Positions 24,495 to 35,003 of a DNA stretch of 64,000 bases are shown piece after piece. Every line of letters starts with the position of its first letter. The stretch's first letter is position 1. Source of the DNA: Geosiphon pyriformis (lineage: Eukaryota; Glomeromycota; Glomeromycetes; Archaeosporales; Geosiphonaceae); the NCBI GenBank assembly GCA_016748015.1, contig JAAOMT010000617.1, positions 628,635-692,634 of the forward strand, read 5' to 3'. The translations under genes were made by a program, and so were the position numbers. The notes under the pieces were generated by a model, which was given only the letters and a program-made list of their open reading frames with translations, had not been told where the DNA came from and did not search any database.

Positions 24495-25236
24495 TGTTAT
24501 GGGTTAGAGTAACAAGCTAACAGATAGCAAGAAAGAACAGGATTGTAGGGTGATAAAAGAAATCAAAGGGAATTCAACTTCAAAGAGTGAATTGAATGAG
24601 TATGGATTCAATGTGTGAGATCAGTCTTATAAAATATTTCAGTCACTATACTTTTCAAAGATAACTGGAGAATCTGAAAGTAGAGGGATAGTTCATATTG
24701 TCAACAAATGATCACGCCTAGTACAATTCTATGCCTCATGTCGGCGCTCTTAAAATTCTATATCAGGTATTAGATGTACTCTTCAGTCACGTTTTATTTA
24801 ATAATCTTTAAATGCTACAATTACACATTTCAGAAAAAAGGTAAAGAATAACCAACAAGTAATCTTTTATCTTTAAAATGTTTAGATACTTGAAAGTAGG
24901 GAAAGGGAAATTAACAATAAGAGAGAAATTGAGATGAAAGTTGTTATTTTATTTATTTGATTTCCTTGATTTCTTTATTGATATTTTTCTACAGCTAAGA
25001 GACTCATTACTTATATATCTATTGAAAATGGTCAACAACCAGATTAATGATCAGGTTAATAATCAAGCCAATGATCAGGTCAATGATTAGATCATTGATC
25101 AGGTCAATAATCAGGTCAATAGTCAGGTCATTAATTAGGTCAATAATCACTATTTAAGAATAGGATGGCTAATTATATGACATCAGTGACTAATACATGT
25201 GATAACTAATAAAAACTATGAATTTCAACCATAACA
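24495..25236 (-). repeat. A2 3' LTR
   Basis: 742 bp, TGTTATGGG...CCATAACA. Contains about ten units of a 12-bp minisatellite, consensus AATAATCAGGTC, at 25028-25148. The other LTR has about five, which explains the 60-bp length difference. Confidence 0.95.
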
Positions 25237-25862
25237 TCATCCTCTCCAAAGAGATTGAGCTTTGGCAAAATCAAACTATTTAGGGGATACTCTATTTGAA
25301 GAGTTTTATCTAACTCAAAACTAACTAGTTTGTTGAAGTTTTTTGTGGATAAGATATATAAAACTTGAGGCAAAATGAGCTTTGTGTCCAAGAGACCAAA
25401 TCTTTGTATAAGAGTTTTGGCTCTTCTTGCAATAGTCAAAACTCTTGGGATATCTAATCATACAATGTCCAAAATTTCCACTTGTATCTCAGAAGTTGTT
25501 TTCTTTATAAGCTTTATGTCTTCTATGATTTCACCAAGACGACTATAGAGTTCTAGTTGTCTTCCATATGACAAGTTTTTGTCTATGGGCAAGCTTTCTT
25601 TAATTGTTTTTCCAATTGTGATGGAAGATGCAAGTATTACTGCTGTTATACTTTTCAGCAAATACTTATCCATTTTGCTACCAATTCTTTTTCTTCTGAT
25701 AGTTGTTTTCTTTGGTCTGATAACAGTATGTGTTTTACTGTTGTCAGTTATTGTAGTTTGTTTTCCAATAGTCAGAGTAGCATTTGGATAGTTTTTAATT
25801 CAATACTCATGAAGAGTATAGAAAGTGGTTTGAATGTTTTGATCCAGAAAATAATTGTTCAT
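25206..25862 (-). pseudogene. A2 ORF3
   Basis: Start ATG at 25862, 42 bases after the pol stop; 219 codons including the stop. The protein starts MNNYFLDQNIQ, includes the basic patch RPKKTTIRRKR and the conserved segment LPIDKNLSYGRQLELY. It crosses the PPT and ends about 30 bases inside the LTR. A single TGA at about 25459 stands where A3 has Trp, so this copy is one transition away from open. Function unknown. Confidence 0.78.
25237..25257 (-). other. A2 polypurine tract
   Basis: On the minus strand TTTGGAGAGGATGA precedes the LTR and is also coding sequence of ORF3 (FGEDD). It is the best PPT candidate; A1 and A3 have near-identical bases. Confidence 0.65.
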
Positions 25863-25903
25863 GTCAATTGAAGATACCTCTGTTTTGGGAGTGATGCATT
25901 TAT

Positions 25904-27224
25904 TTATATCTGATTTTTGCTGATAATTTGGATCAGTATTATCACAACAAGTAACCAATCAGATCATTTGTGATATTTCTTAAGTCACATACCATAAATA
26001 GAACAATTATTAAAGATTGTTCCAGATTGATCTTGAACTATTGTTCAGAACTTTGTTGACTATAAAGGGTCTTTTCCATCAGCTAGAGAATTTATTACCA
26101 TAGACATTGTCTTTATTTGAACAGTATTCCAAAACCAAGTTACCAATGCTTAAGGAAAGTGTTTTATAGGTTTTCTTTTTCTTAAGCTTCTCTTGAAACT
26201 GTTTTATCTTTTCAAAGGCAATTATCCATGCCTTTACCAATGAGTCAAGAATGGTACCAAGTCTTCTTTGCAAAATGTCTTTGTAATTCCCTATTGTGAT
26301 TTCTTCAAAGGATATTGTCTCAATATTAGTTTCTATTGGTAATGTTGCCATTCGTCTATAGAGCAGGTAAAAGGGTTTATAACTTGTTATGTTATGATTT
26401 ACAGTTCTATAAGCAAACAAAGCTAAAGGCAGTACTTTGTCCCATAAGTTTGTTTCTTCACTTGTTTTGGCTAAGGCTTCACATAGTGTTTTATTAAAAT
26501 GTTCTACTAGGCTATTTGTTTGGGAGTGATAAAGGGAGGAAAGTTTGTAACATATTCTCATTTTTCTACAAAGTTCTTCAACCAGTGTACTGAGAAAAGC
26601 TTTTCCTCTATTAGATAAAAGTTCTTTGGGACAGCCATAGTGACAAATGATATCTTCATAAATGAAATTAGCAATGGAAACTGCTGTTTGATCTGGGGTG
26701 GTTCTTGCTTTTACTCACTTTGTAAGATAGTCAGTAGCTGTGATAATATATCTGTTGCTATTAGGAGTTATTATTAATGATCCAACAACATCTATACCAA
26801 TTCTGTCAAAGAGTTGGCCAACAGAGATTGGATGGATGTTTTCTTTGTGATTGGGTTTTCCTTTTCTTTGGCAGGTATCACAGGTTTTGATGTACTCAAC
26901 AATGTCTTTTTCCAAGGTAGGCCAATAATAGTGAACTAGAGTTTTCTGAATTGTTTTTGTTTTTCCAAAGTATCCAGCTAATGGATCAGTGTGAATGTTG
27001 TAGATCACAATTTTTTTTTCTTCAAATCTTATAATTCTCTGGAAGTAGTCAGGATCTTTTCTATTTCTTTTGTATAATTGGTTCTGGCAGATCAAATAAA
27101 AATTTGATTGTTTGCACAAAAGTTCTTTTTGCTGTCGAGTGTATTCTGGTGGATATTGTCCTTTACTCAAAAATTCCATTAAGGCAGAATAGTTGTCCAA
27201 GTCTATTATCATGTTTGGTTGTAA
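25904..27224 (-). pseudogene. A2 integrase
   Basis: Zinc-binding region ends EYIKTCDTCQRKGK; its second His is Tyr (DPLAGYFG instead of GHFG). The core has GIDVVGSL with the first Asp, LLSNRGKAF where the second catalytic Asp should be (now Asn), and LVEHFNKTL with the catalytic Glu. A basic KLKKKKTYK and the NLVLEY tail follow. Stop codons occur between 26714 and 26561 and later. Pol stop TAA is at 25904-25906. Confidence 0.85.
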
Positions 27225-27830
27225 GAAAATTACTAATAATTAGGTTGGTTTGGTTTGGAAGATTGTACTGTTACTTGGTGGTAAGTCTGAAGAGAGCATT
27301 GGCATTTTGATGATTAGCTTCTTTATGGTATTGAATATCATAGTCGAATTCTTCCAAGTGGAGTATCCAGTGGGTTATCCATTTATGTTCTAGTCTTTTC
27401 TTGTTGCACAGCCAAACCAAAGCTTGGTGATCTGTTACTACCAAAAACTTTACATCAAGGAGATACTTATCTCAGTAGCTGGTAATCCAAACTACTGCTA
27501 AGCATTCCTGCTCAGTAACTAAATAGTTTTTTTCTGCTGGTGTAAGGGTTCTACTGGCATAGGCTATTGCATGTTTCCTGTCATCTTTATCTTTTTGTAA
27601 GAGAACAGCACCAAGTCTATAACCAGATACATCAGTATGAAGGATGAAAAGTTGATCCAGATCAGGTTGCTTGAGAATAGGTTCTGTAACCAATTTTTCT
27701 TTGAGGGTTTCAAATGCTTTCTGCTGATGTGTGCCCCAATGGTAGTTGACATTTTTTCTGAATAGCTGATTGAGTGAAGAGGCAATTTTGGAGAAATCCT
27801 TAACAAATTTGCGATAATAGGAGGCCAAAC
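27225..27830 (-). pseudogene. A2 RNase H domain
   Basis: Reads LASYYRKFVKDFSKIAS at the RT connection, then FILHTDVSGYRLGAVL with the first catalytic Asp, YASRTLTPAEKNYLVTEQEC with the Glu, and a later DHQALVW segment. It is in a frame shifted from RT by an indel near 27835. Confidence 0.85.
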
Positions 27831-28562
27831 CAAGGAAAGACGTAATTCATGAACATTCATTGATTGTTTTATGTTCTGAACTTTTTCCACTTTGGCTGGA
27901 TCAGAGAAGATTCTATTTTTTGTAATAAAATGGCCAAAAAATTGGGTGGATTGTCTTCCAAAAAAAGATTTGATTGGGTTGATCTTGAGACCTGCATTTC
28001 TGAAAAGATCAAAAACCTTTTGCAAATGTTCAAGGTGTTTATCCCAGGTTTTTGAGTATACCATTATATCGTCCAGATAGACCAGAACAAAGTTTTCTTT
28101 CACTGATTCAAATACTTTATCCATTAAGCATTAAAAGGTGAGAGAGGCATTGGTGAGACCAAAAGACATGACTATGAATTTATAGGTGCCATATTTGGTG
28201 ATGAAGGTGGTTTTCTTCTGGCTTTCTAAATCCATCTCTACTTGCCAAAATCCAACAGTTAGATTAATGGTTGAAAAAAAAGCAGCATCTTTGAATTGGT
28301 TCAGCATTGCATTAATCTTGGGAAGTGAGTACATATCTCTTTCAGTGATGGTATTTAATTGGTGGTAGTTAACACAAAAGTGTAGGGTTCTACTTTTCTT
28401 GGATACCACTACAACTGGAAAAGCCCATTCACTCTTGGTTTTTTGTATAAATCCAAGTTTTTTTATGCAGTTTATCTCTTTCTTGATAAACTTATCATTG
28501 TGACAATTGGACTGATAAGGCTTCAAATGGATAGGGCAAGTTTCTCTGGTGGTGATAGTGTG
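27831..28562 (-). pseudogene. A2 reverse transcriptase
   Basis: Conserved blocks include EWAFPVVVVSKK, FCVNYHQLN, INLTVGFWQVEM, MSFGLTNA and the catalytic LVYLDDIMVYS (YLDD at 28068-28079, intact). A TAA follows SLTF at 28131; the same stop is present in A3, so it predates their separation or both descend from a defective source. Confidence 0.88.
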
Positions 28563-29953
28563 TTATATCACATGGGTTTGTTCAGAGATATCACCTTCTT
28601 TTGAGATAATTGAGCTATTTCTATCCAACATATTTTCAATGTCTATCTTTCTTTCTTCTGGGGAGGGTTCTTTTTGTTCTACAACTAATGATTGGATTTC
28701 AGGTGGTTCACTTTTAAATGACTTCTGTACTTCTTTCAATTCTTCTCTGGATATCAAACTGATTGGTTCCCAATCTTTGTAATAGATCAGGCATGATTTG
28801 CATTCATTACTTGGAGAATACAAGAGTTGATTGCACCAGTACTGGGCACAAAGACCATGCCACCAATAATGGTACTTGGCTTTCTTGCCAGGCTTTTGGT
28901 CAAAAATTCTTCTTAGAATATCATAATAGGGCCAGTAAATCAACTTGCCATTCACAATGATTTTCTCTCTATCAGCTTTAATATTGTCTAGTGGCTTGCC
29001 ATTACTGATGAAAGTGGTATAGGCGAGTTTAGCAGTTTCTTCTTGTTTTTTTTGTTCATCTTCTTCATCACTCTCTTCATTATCTGATTCCTCTGATTGC
29101 TCATCTTCTTGATTTTGTTTGGTTGAAGGAGTTGTCCAATGACAACATTTAACCACAATGAGTTTTTCACCACATTTTATGGTTAGCTTACAAAGTTCAT
29201 AGTCGAGTAAGGCTTTTGCTTTCTTGAGCCACTCATTGCCAACAATAATGATGTATTTTTTAGCTTCAGAAACTTCCATGTCAGTTTCAATACTGATGCC
29301 ATTGATGCAGACAGGAATAGCTTTGGCAATGCCCAGACTTTTCTTCTTGTCACCATGTACATTGGTCATTGGTTGGGTGGAAGGCTCATTAATTTTTCTG
29401 CCAATTGCTTTAAGGAAGTGTTTGACAATTACATTAACAGATGATCCACTATCTAGGATCAAGTCAATGAAGTAACTAGCCACTTGTGCTTTGCAAATTA
29501 GAGGAGTAATATTGCTGTTGTCAGCAAGTCCAGCTTGACAAGGGCATTTATTGGTCTTTGGTGTTTTCTTCTTGGAGATTAAAAATTTGCAGAGATTTTT
29601 TCTGAACTGTGGATGGGTCATTAACTGGCCAAAGATAATGTGTACTGGGGTTTTCATGAGATCTTTGACAACAAAATAGGGTCCAGATTTTTGTACAATT
29701 TCTGGGGGTTCTAACTTTGGAAAGTTCTTAAAAACTTTGGCTTTTGGTGGCTTATTGTTATCAGTAGTGAAAGTTGAGGCTTTGTTGAGATTTAGAACGA
29801 AATTAACCTTGGCTTTCTTCTTTTTTCTGGTTGATTCAGAAGTGTTGATTGCTAATTCATTCATGTCATGGTCATCATCAGTTAAGTTAAAAGCAAAAAA
29901 GGGGTTTTCTTCTGGTTGGCTTGTACTCTCACTTTTTGGAGATGCGCCTACCA
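28563..29953 (-). pseudogene. A2 protease and linker (start of pol)
   Basis: A long open stretch entered by -1 frameshift from gag. It begins LVGASPKSE, contains a protease with LILDSGSSVNVI (catalytic Asp at 29451-29453) and VGNEWLKKAKALLDY, then a strongly acidic Glu/Asp tract, and a small Cys-rich motif HGLCAQYWCNQ...ECKSCLIYY near 28860-28780. The open frame is 433 codons from Met 29864, so protease could still be intact. Confidence 0.85.
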
Positions 29954-31501
29954 GTTTAAAGACTGATAGACTGTGGCTTCAACTAGAGAATCCTCTCCAA
30001 AGAAATTGATGTTGGCATGGTTGGATCTTTGATTGGAAGCATTATTGTTGATGAGTCTATTGTTTTGATTGTCATTATTTCTGGGGACTGGAGGAGGTAA
30101 AGAAGGATTGTTGCAATCTCTTGAGAAATGTCCAGTTAATCCACATCTATAATATACAGGAGGACTATGATTTTGCTGTCCTTGATAAGGAAATTGCTGG
30201 AGCTGATTAAAACATGGTTCATATCTGGGTCTTTGTGGTTGTTGGTTATCTCTAACTGCTTGTGCCAAAGGTTCTAATAACTGGGCAAGATTGGCTATGA
30301 GTCTATCAATTAATTGTTTATTTGGATCTTGAGTTTGGACAGCAAAAAAGGCAACAGCCATTTGAGAGGCAAGAGCCATGACAAAAGCAGAAGCAAAAAC
30401 TGGAAGTGTAGATTCCAAATGTATTCTTTGGTTGTCTTCAATTTATTGGGCAAGTTCAATGGCTATGTCCATTGTAAGATTGTCTTTCAGGGCCAAGAGA
30501 GACCAAAAAGCATAAGATAAATTGGTTCTCAATCTTTTTGTGAAGAAATAAATCTTTTGCTCTTCTGTCCAATTTTTTCCAGAGTCTACACACTTGATTA
30601 ACTTTCTGATTGCTTTAGCATATTCAGTTACAATTTCACCAGGGCCTTGAGTTCTTTTTTCTAATTCCATGCACCACTTGGATATCAAGATTGGGATTCT
30701 GAATTTGTTTTCAAACCAGGTTGTGAAAGAAATGTTGTTTTCTCTGGCATTTGCTGGCATTCATCTAATGATTCTTTGATAGGCATTAGCATCAGTTTCC
30801 TGTAAGAACCAGGTAGCAGAAGAGCCTTGGAGGTAGCCACCAACAATTTGAAACTTGTACTCATCATTGTATTGGTTGGCTGTAGCAGCTCTTTCAAAGT
30901 CATCCAACCATTTAATTGGATCTTGTGCATCACCTCTGAATAATGGTAGTGAGGTGTTGTTTCTTCGTCCCAAAGCAGTTTGTATGCCTTGAAGAGTGGC
31001 CAGGATGTTTGCTTGCATTGGATCTTGGGCCATTGGTTTAGGAGTTACTGTTTGTATGGAGTGCTCTAATTTACTTAAGAAGAGATCAAAAATAGGGGCT
31101 GTTTGGTAGCTTTCTTCTTCTGTTTTAAGAAGAGTTACTGTTGATTGATGGATAGCAATCCAAATGTGGATTTGATGATTCAGATATTCGAAATCAGGGG
31201 GCTGTTGTTCAAAGATTGCAGAATATAAGAGCTAATTAATACTGTTGTTTTTTTCTTCAAAGTCATCTTCAAAATAAGCTTGATTAAAGTAATAGGTTGT
31301 ATAAGTTGTGTAGGTTTCAGCTGAATGCTCATTCAGGAACCAGTTCCAAAAGTCTTGGAATTGTCTGCTGGATTGTTTTTCAATGGGGAAGCAGATCAAG
31401 CAGGAGGGCAGAGGATTAAGTTCAATAAAATCTAGGTCATTTCTGTTGTGTACTGCAAAGTGTTTTTTTGATTGCTGTGACAGATATAAATAATCATCCA
31501 T
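29948..31501 (-). pseudogene. A2 gag
   Basis: Start MDDYLYLSQQ at 31501. The central part has PLFRGDAQDPIKWLDDFERA and ATWFLQETDA of the gypsy gag capsid, then QDPNKQLIDRLIANLAQLLE. The zinc knuckle at 30113-30154 reads YYRCGLTGHFSRDC: the first Cys is Tyr (TGT to TAT). It ends VYQSLNW at TAG 29948-29950. Three premature stops are all in the same frame. Confidence 0.88.
29954..29960 (-). promoter_or_regulatory. -1 ribosomal frameshift site at the gag-pol junction of A2
   Basis: The minus strand reads TCT TTA AAC TGG TAG in the gag frame. TTTAAAC is a canonical X-XXY-YYZ slippery heptamer, and the gag stop follows two codons later. Pol is in exactly the -1 frame. Downstream bases CTGGTAGGC and GCCAACCAG could pair with one mismatch, but the spacing to the heptamer is short. 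A3 has TTTAAAT at the same place. Confidence 0.75.
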
Positions 31502-31531
31502 ACAATGAAAAAATAAGTGAATTTTGACAAA

Positions 31532-31547
31532 CTCACAGGGAGCACCA
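31532..31547 (-). other. A2 primer-binding site
   Basis: Six bases inside the 5' LTR the minus strand reads TGGTGCTCCCTGTGAG, identical to the site in C. The complement ends in ACCA as a tRNA 3' end should. Elongator tRNA-Met is a candidate primer from the shape of the acceptor arm, but no host tRNA is available for comparison. Confidence 0.7.
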
Positions 31548-31553
31548 CTTTTA

Positions 31554-32235
31554 TATTATGGGTTGAAGTAACAAGCTAACAGATAACAAGAGAGAACAGG
31601 ATTGTAGGGTAATAAAAGGAATCAAAGGGAATTCAATTTCAAAGAGCAAATTGAATGAGTATGGATTCAATGTGCAAGATCAGTCTCATAAAATATCTCA
31701 GTTACTATACTTTTCAAGAATAACTGGAGAATCTAAAGGTAGAGAGATAGTTTGTACTGTCAACAAATGATCATGCTTGGTACAATTTTATGCTTCACAT
31801 CAGCACTCTTAAAATTCTATATCAGGTATCAGATGTACTCTTCAGTCATATTTTATTCAATAATCTTCAAATGTTACAATTACACATTTCAGGAAAAGAT
31901 TAAAGAATAACCAACAAGTAATCTTTTATTTTTAAGATGTTCAGATACTTAAAAGTAGGGAAAGAGAAATTAGCAATAAGAGAGAGATTGAGATGAAAGT
32001 TGTTATTTTATTTATTTAATTTCTTTGATTTCTTCATTAATATTTTTCTACAGCTAAGAAACTCATCACTTATATATCTATTGAAAGTAGTCAATAACCA
32101 AGTCAATGATCAGGTCAATGGTCAGGTCATTAATTAGATTAATAATCACTATTTAAAAATAGGGTGGCTAATTATATAACATTAGTGGCTAATACATGTG
32201 ATAACTAATAAAAACTATGAGTTTCAACCATAACA
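31554..32235 (-). repeat. A2 5' LTR
   Basis: 682 bp. Compared with the 3' LTR, about 30 differences are visible in the first 290 bases and all but one indel are transitions. Minisatellite at 32088-32150 has about five 12-bp units. Confidence 0.95.
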
Positions 32236-32239
32236 GTAT

Positions 32240-33160
32240 GATTAGCAGTTATTGAAGTGGTTATTGAAGTGGTTATTGAAGTGGTTATTATTGAGGTGGT
32301 ATTTGTGGTTATTGAATTGGTTTGACAATTGGTTTAATTGATGGCTAATTAATTATGTTTATCAGGGGTAAGTGTTTTTGATTAATTATGTTGGAGTTGG
32401 AATTGTTCTGATTTTCTTAAGTTTGAATATTTGGGGTTTGATTTTTTAGGGTTTTTGTGATTGGATTTTGTTTATTAATTTCTTGATTACTGTCTTCTTC
32501 TTCCTCAGAGTTGGTTATTTTTCAGAGACTAGTGGTTCTAAAATCTGGTTGTGGTAGTGATAATCAAATTTCTGATGGCATTGAAGATTGCAATTTAAAT
32601 CTCTCAAAATAATTGCTGTATGTTTCTAATAACTCTGCTTTTTTTTGTTTACTTTGAAACAGAATTCTGTTCAGTGGCATTGTCATACTTGCTATAGCCA
32701 CACTTATTATATTGATAGTACTTTTGGGTATGTGGTGATATGATGGATTAGCAAATAAATCAAATCTTTGTTTCTTCCAAGTGGATAGTTGGATTTGCTT
32801 TGGTGTTTTGGCTGGTGTTTGTAACCTTCCTTTTTCTTTGTCAACAAAAGTGATAAAAAATCTCTGTTTGGTGTATTTTTCAATTTTCCTGTTTATTTTT
32901 GTAATTAAGAGTGCAAATAAGTAGTTTTGTAAAAGGGTGGTACTTTGGAATAGTTCATTAAAGAAATTGTTGAAGGTGAATTCTGGATTTTCTTGGCCTC
33001 TCAAATAATATACTATTCTCTCATTAACATAACAGTTGAAAGCTGATTTTGTTGGCCAACTATTATTTGTTAATCCAAGATAAATATAATAATGTTAGAA
33101 TAAGAATTTTGCAAATTCCAAATGGTTTGTTCTTGTTTTTTCGGATTCTGTTACTGTTTT
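32240..33160 (-). pseudogene. B gag, N-terminal part
   Basis: Continuation of B gag beyond A2. The frame 33004-32564 reads NNFFNELFQSTTLLQNYLFA, KINRKIEKYTKQRF and SYHHIPKSTINI and matches C gag (36033-36551). It then becomes an Asn/His/Phe-rich repetitive stretch derived from repeated GAAGTGGTTATT. The start codon is not preserved. Confidence 0.75.
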
Positions 33161-33199
33161 GGATAAGTGTTATTGGTGCTGGTTCTCTGTTAGATTATA

Positions 33200-33216
33200 C
33201 TTTACAGAGAACACCA
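33200..33216 (-). other. B primer-binding site
   Basis: TGGTGTTCTCTGTAAAG on the minus strand, two bases inside the LTR; a transition-mutated form of the C site TGGTGCTCCCTGTGAG. Confidence 0.6.
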
Positions 33217-33218
33217 AA

Positions 33219-34089
33219 TGTTACAGGTGCTTATTTGGGATCTCAAATCAAATAACAAACCTGTAATATGGTGCTCAATAACTGATTTCATTGATAATAT
33301 CTGAAGATTGTTTATATCTGAAGGTTTTGGTTGAGTCTTTTGTATAATAGACAAAGATTCACTTATTGTTTTATCCATAACTTTTCAGAACCACAATTCT
33401 ATCAAATTTTTTTCTCAGCATGATGACTGGTAATTCTTCTGGTAAGCTATCTTTAATTGGGTATTCTACCCTTATTTTTGGGTCTTTTACCAGTTACTTA
33501 TATCCTAATGTTAGTACTTTTGGGTGTTAATTTTTTTAATCAAGTTAGTAACCCAAATAAACAAAAACAGAAAATCAAATAAAGAAAAATAAAAAAAGAA
33601 AATAAAAGGAAAGAAAGAAATAAGCCAAGACAATGAATGTTAGTATCTCATCAATAGTCATAATCAAAAGCTATTGTTCTAGCATGATTAAGTATTTACT
33701 ACTATTAACATAAAATGTTAATAACAGAGAATAAACTAAAATAGTGAATAATTATTTATTGATATTTTTGAATGGAAAGATTGCTTAGATTAAATATAAA
33801 CTAAGAAGTCTGTCTTTTTTACTTCTAATATTATTGCTATATATACATAATTAAGATTTCTCAATTTTTTAATTCTTTATACCAGGAATCTTGAAATTCC
33901 TGGAATTTTGCAATTTCTTTGAAAAAAATCCTGGAATTCTGGAATTCTGCAATTTCTCATATAAAAATTCTGAAATTTCTGGAATTCTGCAATTCCTCTA
34001 GAAGAAATTCTGGAATTTCATATTTATTATATCTACCTCTGATTGGCTAATTTATATACTAATATTTTTTCTATATTCTATAAATAACA
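33219..34089 (-). repeat. B 5' LTR
   Basis: 871 bp, TGTTACAGG...ATAACA. Pairs with 16361-17229; differences are mainly transitions. GGAATT-type repeat cluster at about 33885-34025. Confidence 0.92.
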
Positions 34090-34093
34090 ATGT

Positions 34094-34608
34094 CTTAATT
34101 TGGCAATTTTTAAAATCAATAATAAATATTATTGTGCTTTTCAATTGTTTTTTTATTTAATAAATTATAAGAACAAATAATTATTTCTTAGACTAATTTT
34201 AACAATACAAATCAAGAAAAAAAAATAAGGTATATAAATACCAACAAATAATCTTTTATTTTAAGATGTTCAAATACTTAAAAATAGAAAAAGATAAATA
34301 AGTGATATAAAAAAAAGTAATTAATAATAGATTTTATTTTATTACTTTAATTATGTTTTTTTATAATTAAAAAACTTATTACTTATATAGCTATTAAAAG
34401 TGGTTAATAATCAGGTTAGCAACTAGATTAATAATTAGATTATTGATTAGATTAATAATTAAATCAATAATTAGATTAATAATTAGGTTAATAATCAAAT
34501 TATTAATTAAGTTAATAATTATTATTTAAAAATAAAATAATTAATTATATAAAATCAATAGCTAATATATATAATAACTAATAAAAACTATGAGTTTTAA
34601 TTATAATA
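34094..34608 (-). repeat. A4 LTR, inner part
   Basis: Continues the A4 LTR after element B, starting TCTTAATTTGGCAATTTTTA, which aligns with CTCATGTCGGCGCTCTTA of A2. Holds a decayed minisatellite of roughly ten units (34400-34525) and ends ATTATAATA. Confidence 0.8.
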
Positions 34609-34892
34609 TTATTTTTTCTAAAGAGATTAAGCTCCAGTAAAATCAAGATATTTTATTTGAAAGTTTTTATTTAACTTGAAACTAACTAATTTAGTGAAAT
34701 TTTTTATAGATAAAATATATAATACTTAGAATTTTTATCTGTATTTTAGAAGTTGTTTTTTTATGAATTTTATATTTTCTATGATTTTACCAAATTGACT
34801 ATAGAGTTTTAATTGTTTTTTATATAACAAATTTTTGTTTATAAACAAGATTTTTTTAATTTTATTTTAAGTATATTAGAAAGTAATAATAT
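34609..34892 (-). pseudogene. A4 ORF3 fragment (first piece)
   Basis: Aligns with A2 25237-25610 but with most C and G lost and a short deletion. It is cut by A3, whose target duplicate atat ends at 34892, and resumes at 63221. No frame remains. Confidence 0.75.
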
Positions 34893-35003
34893 TGTTACAG
34901 GTTGGAGTAACAAGCTAATAGATAGCAAGGGAGAACAGGATTGTAGGATAATAAAAATAATCAAAAAGAATTCAACTTCAAAGAGTAAATTAAATAAGTA
35001 TGG
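34893..35003 (-). repeat. A3 3' LTR, first 111 bp
   Basis: Starts TGTTACAGGTTGGAGTAAC and is cut at 35003 by element C. Rejoins at 55588 to give an LTR of 748 bp. Confidence 0.92.

Larger units (their letters stand above)
24495..32235 (-). mobile_element. LTR retrotransposon A2, complete family-A copy
   Basis: 7741 bp with both LTRs, PBS, PPT and gag, frameshift site, protease, RT, RNase H, integrase and ORF3 on the minus strand. Target duplicate gtat flanks it (24491-24494, 32236-32239). It sits in the gag gene of B. It lacks a dUTPase. The length agrees with A3 to within one base. Frames are broken by a modest number of stops. Confidence 0.95.
16361..34089 (-). mobile_element. LTR retrotransposon B (family B/C, dUTPase-bearing)
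   Basis: Both LTRs, a PPT, a PBS and the domain order gag, protease, Cys-rich, dUTPase, RT, RNase H, integrase, ORF3 are present on the minus strand. The target duplicate atgt flanks it (16357-16360 and 34090-34093). Without the nested A2 the element is about 9984 bp. It is the same family as C, judged by LTR and protein similarity. All long frames are broken and the protease active site is destroyed. Confidence 0.92.

Noticed and set aside
25206-25862. ORF3 as a retroviral env gene
   Set aside because: No signal peptide, cleavage site, Cys pattern or transmembrane segment; basic and helical instead.
33885-34025. Heat-shock elements in the B/C LTR
   Set aside because: GAA and TTC units occur, but not in the regular 5-bp alternating spacing over three or more units.
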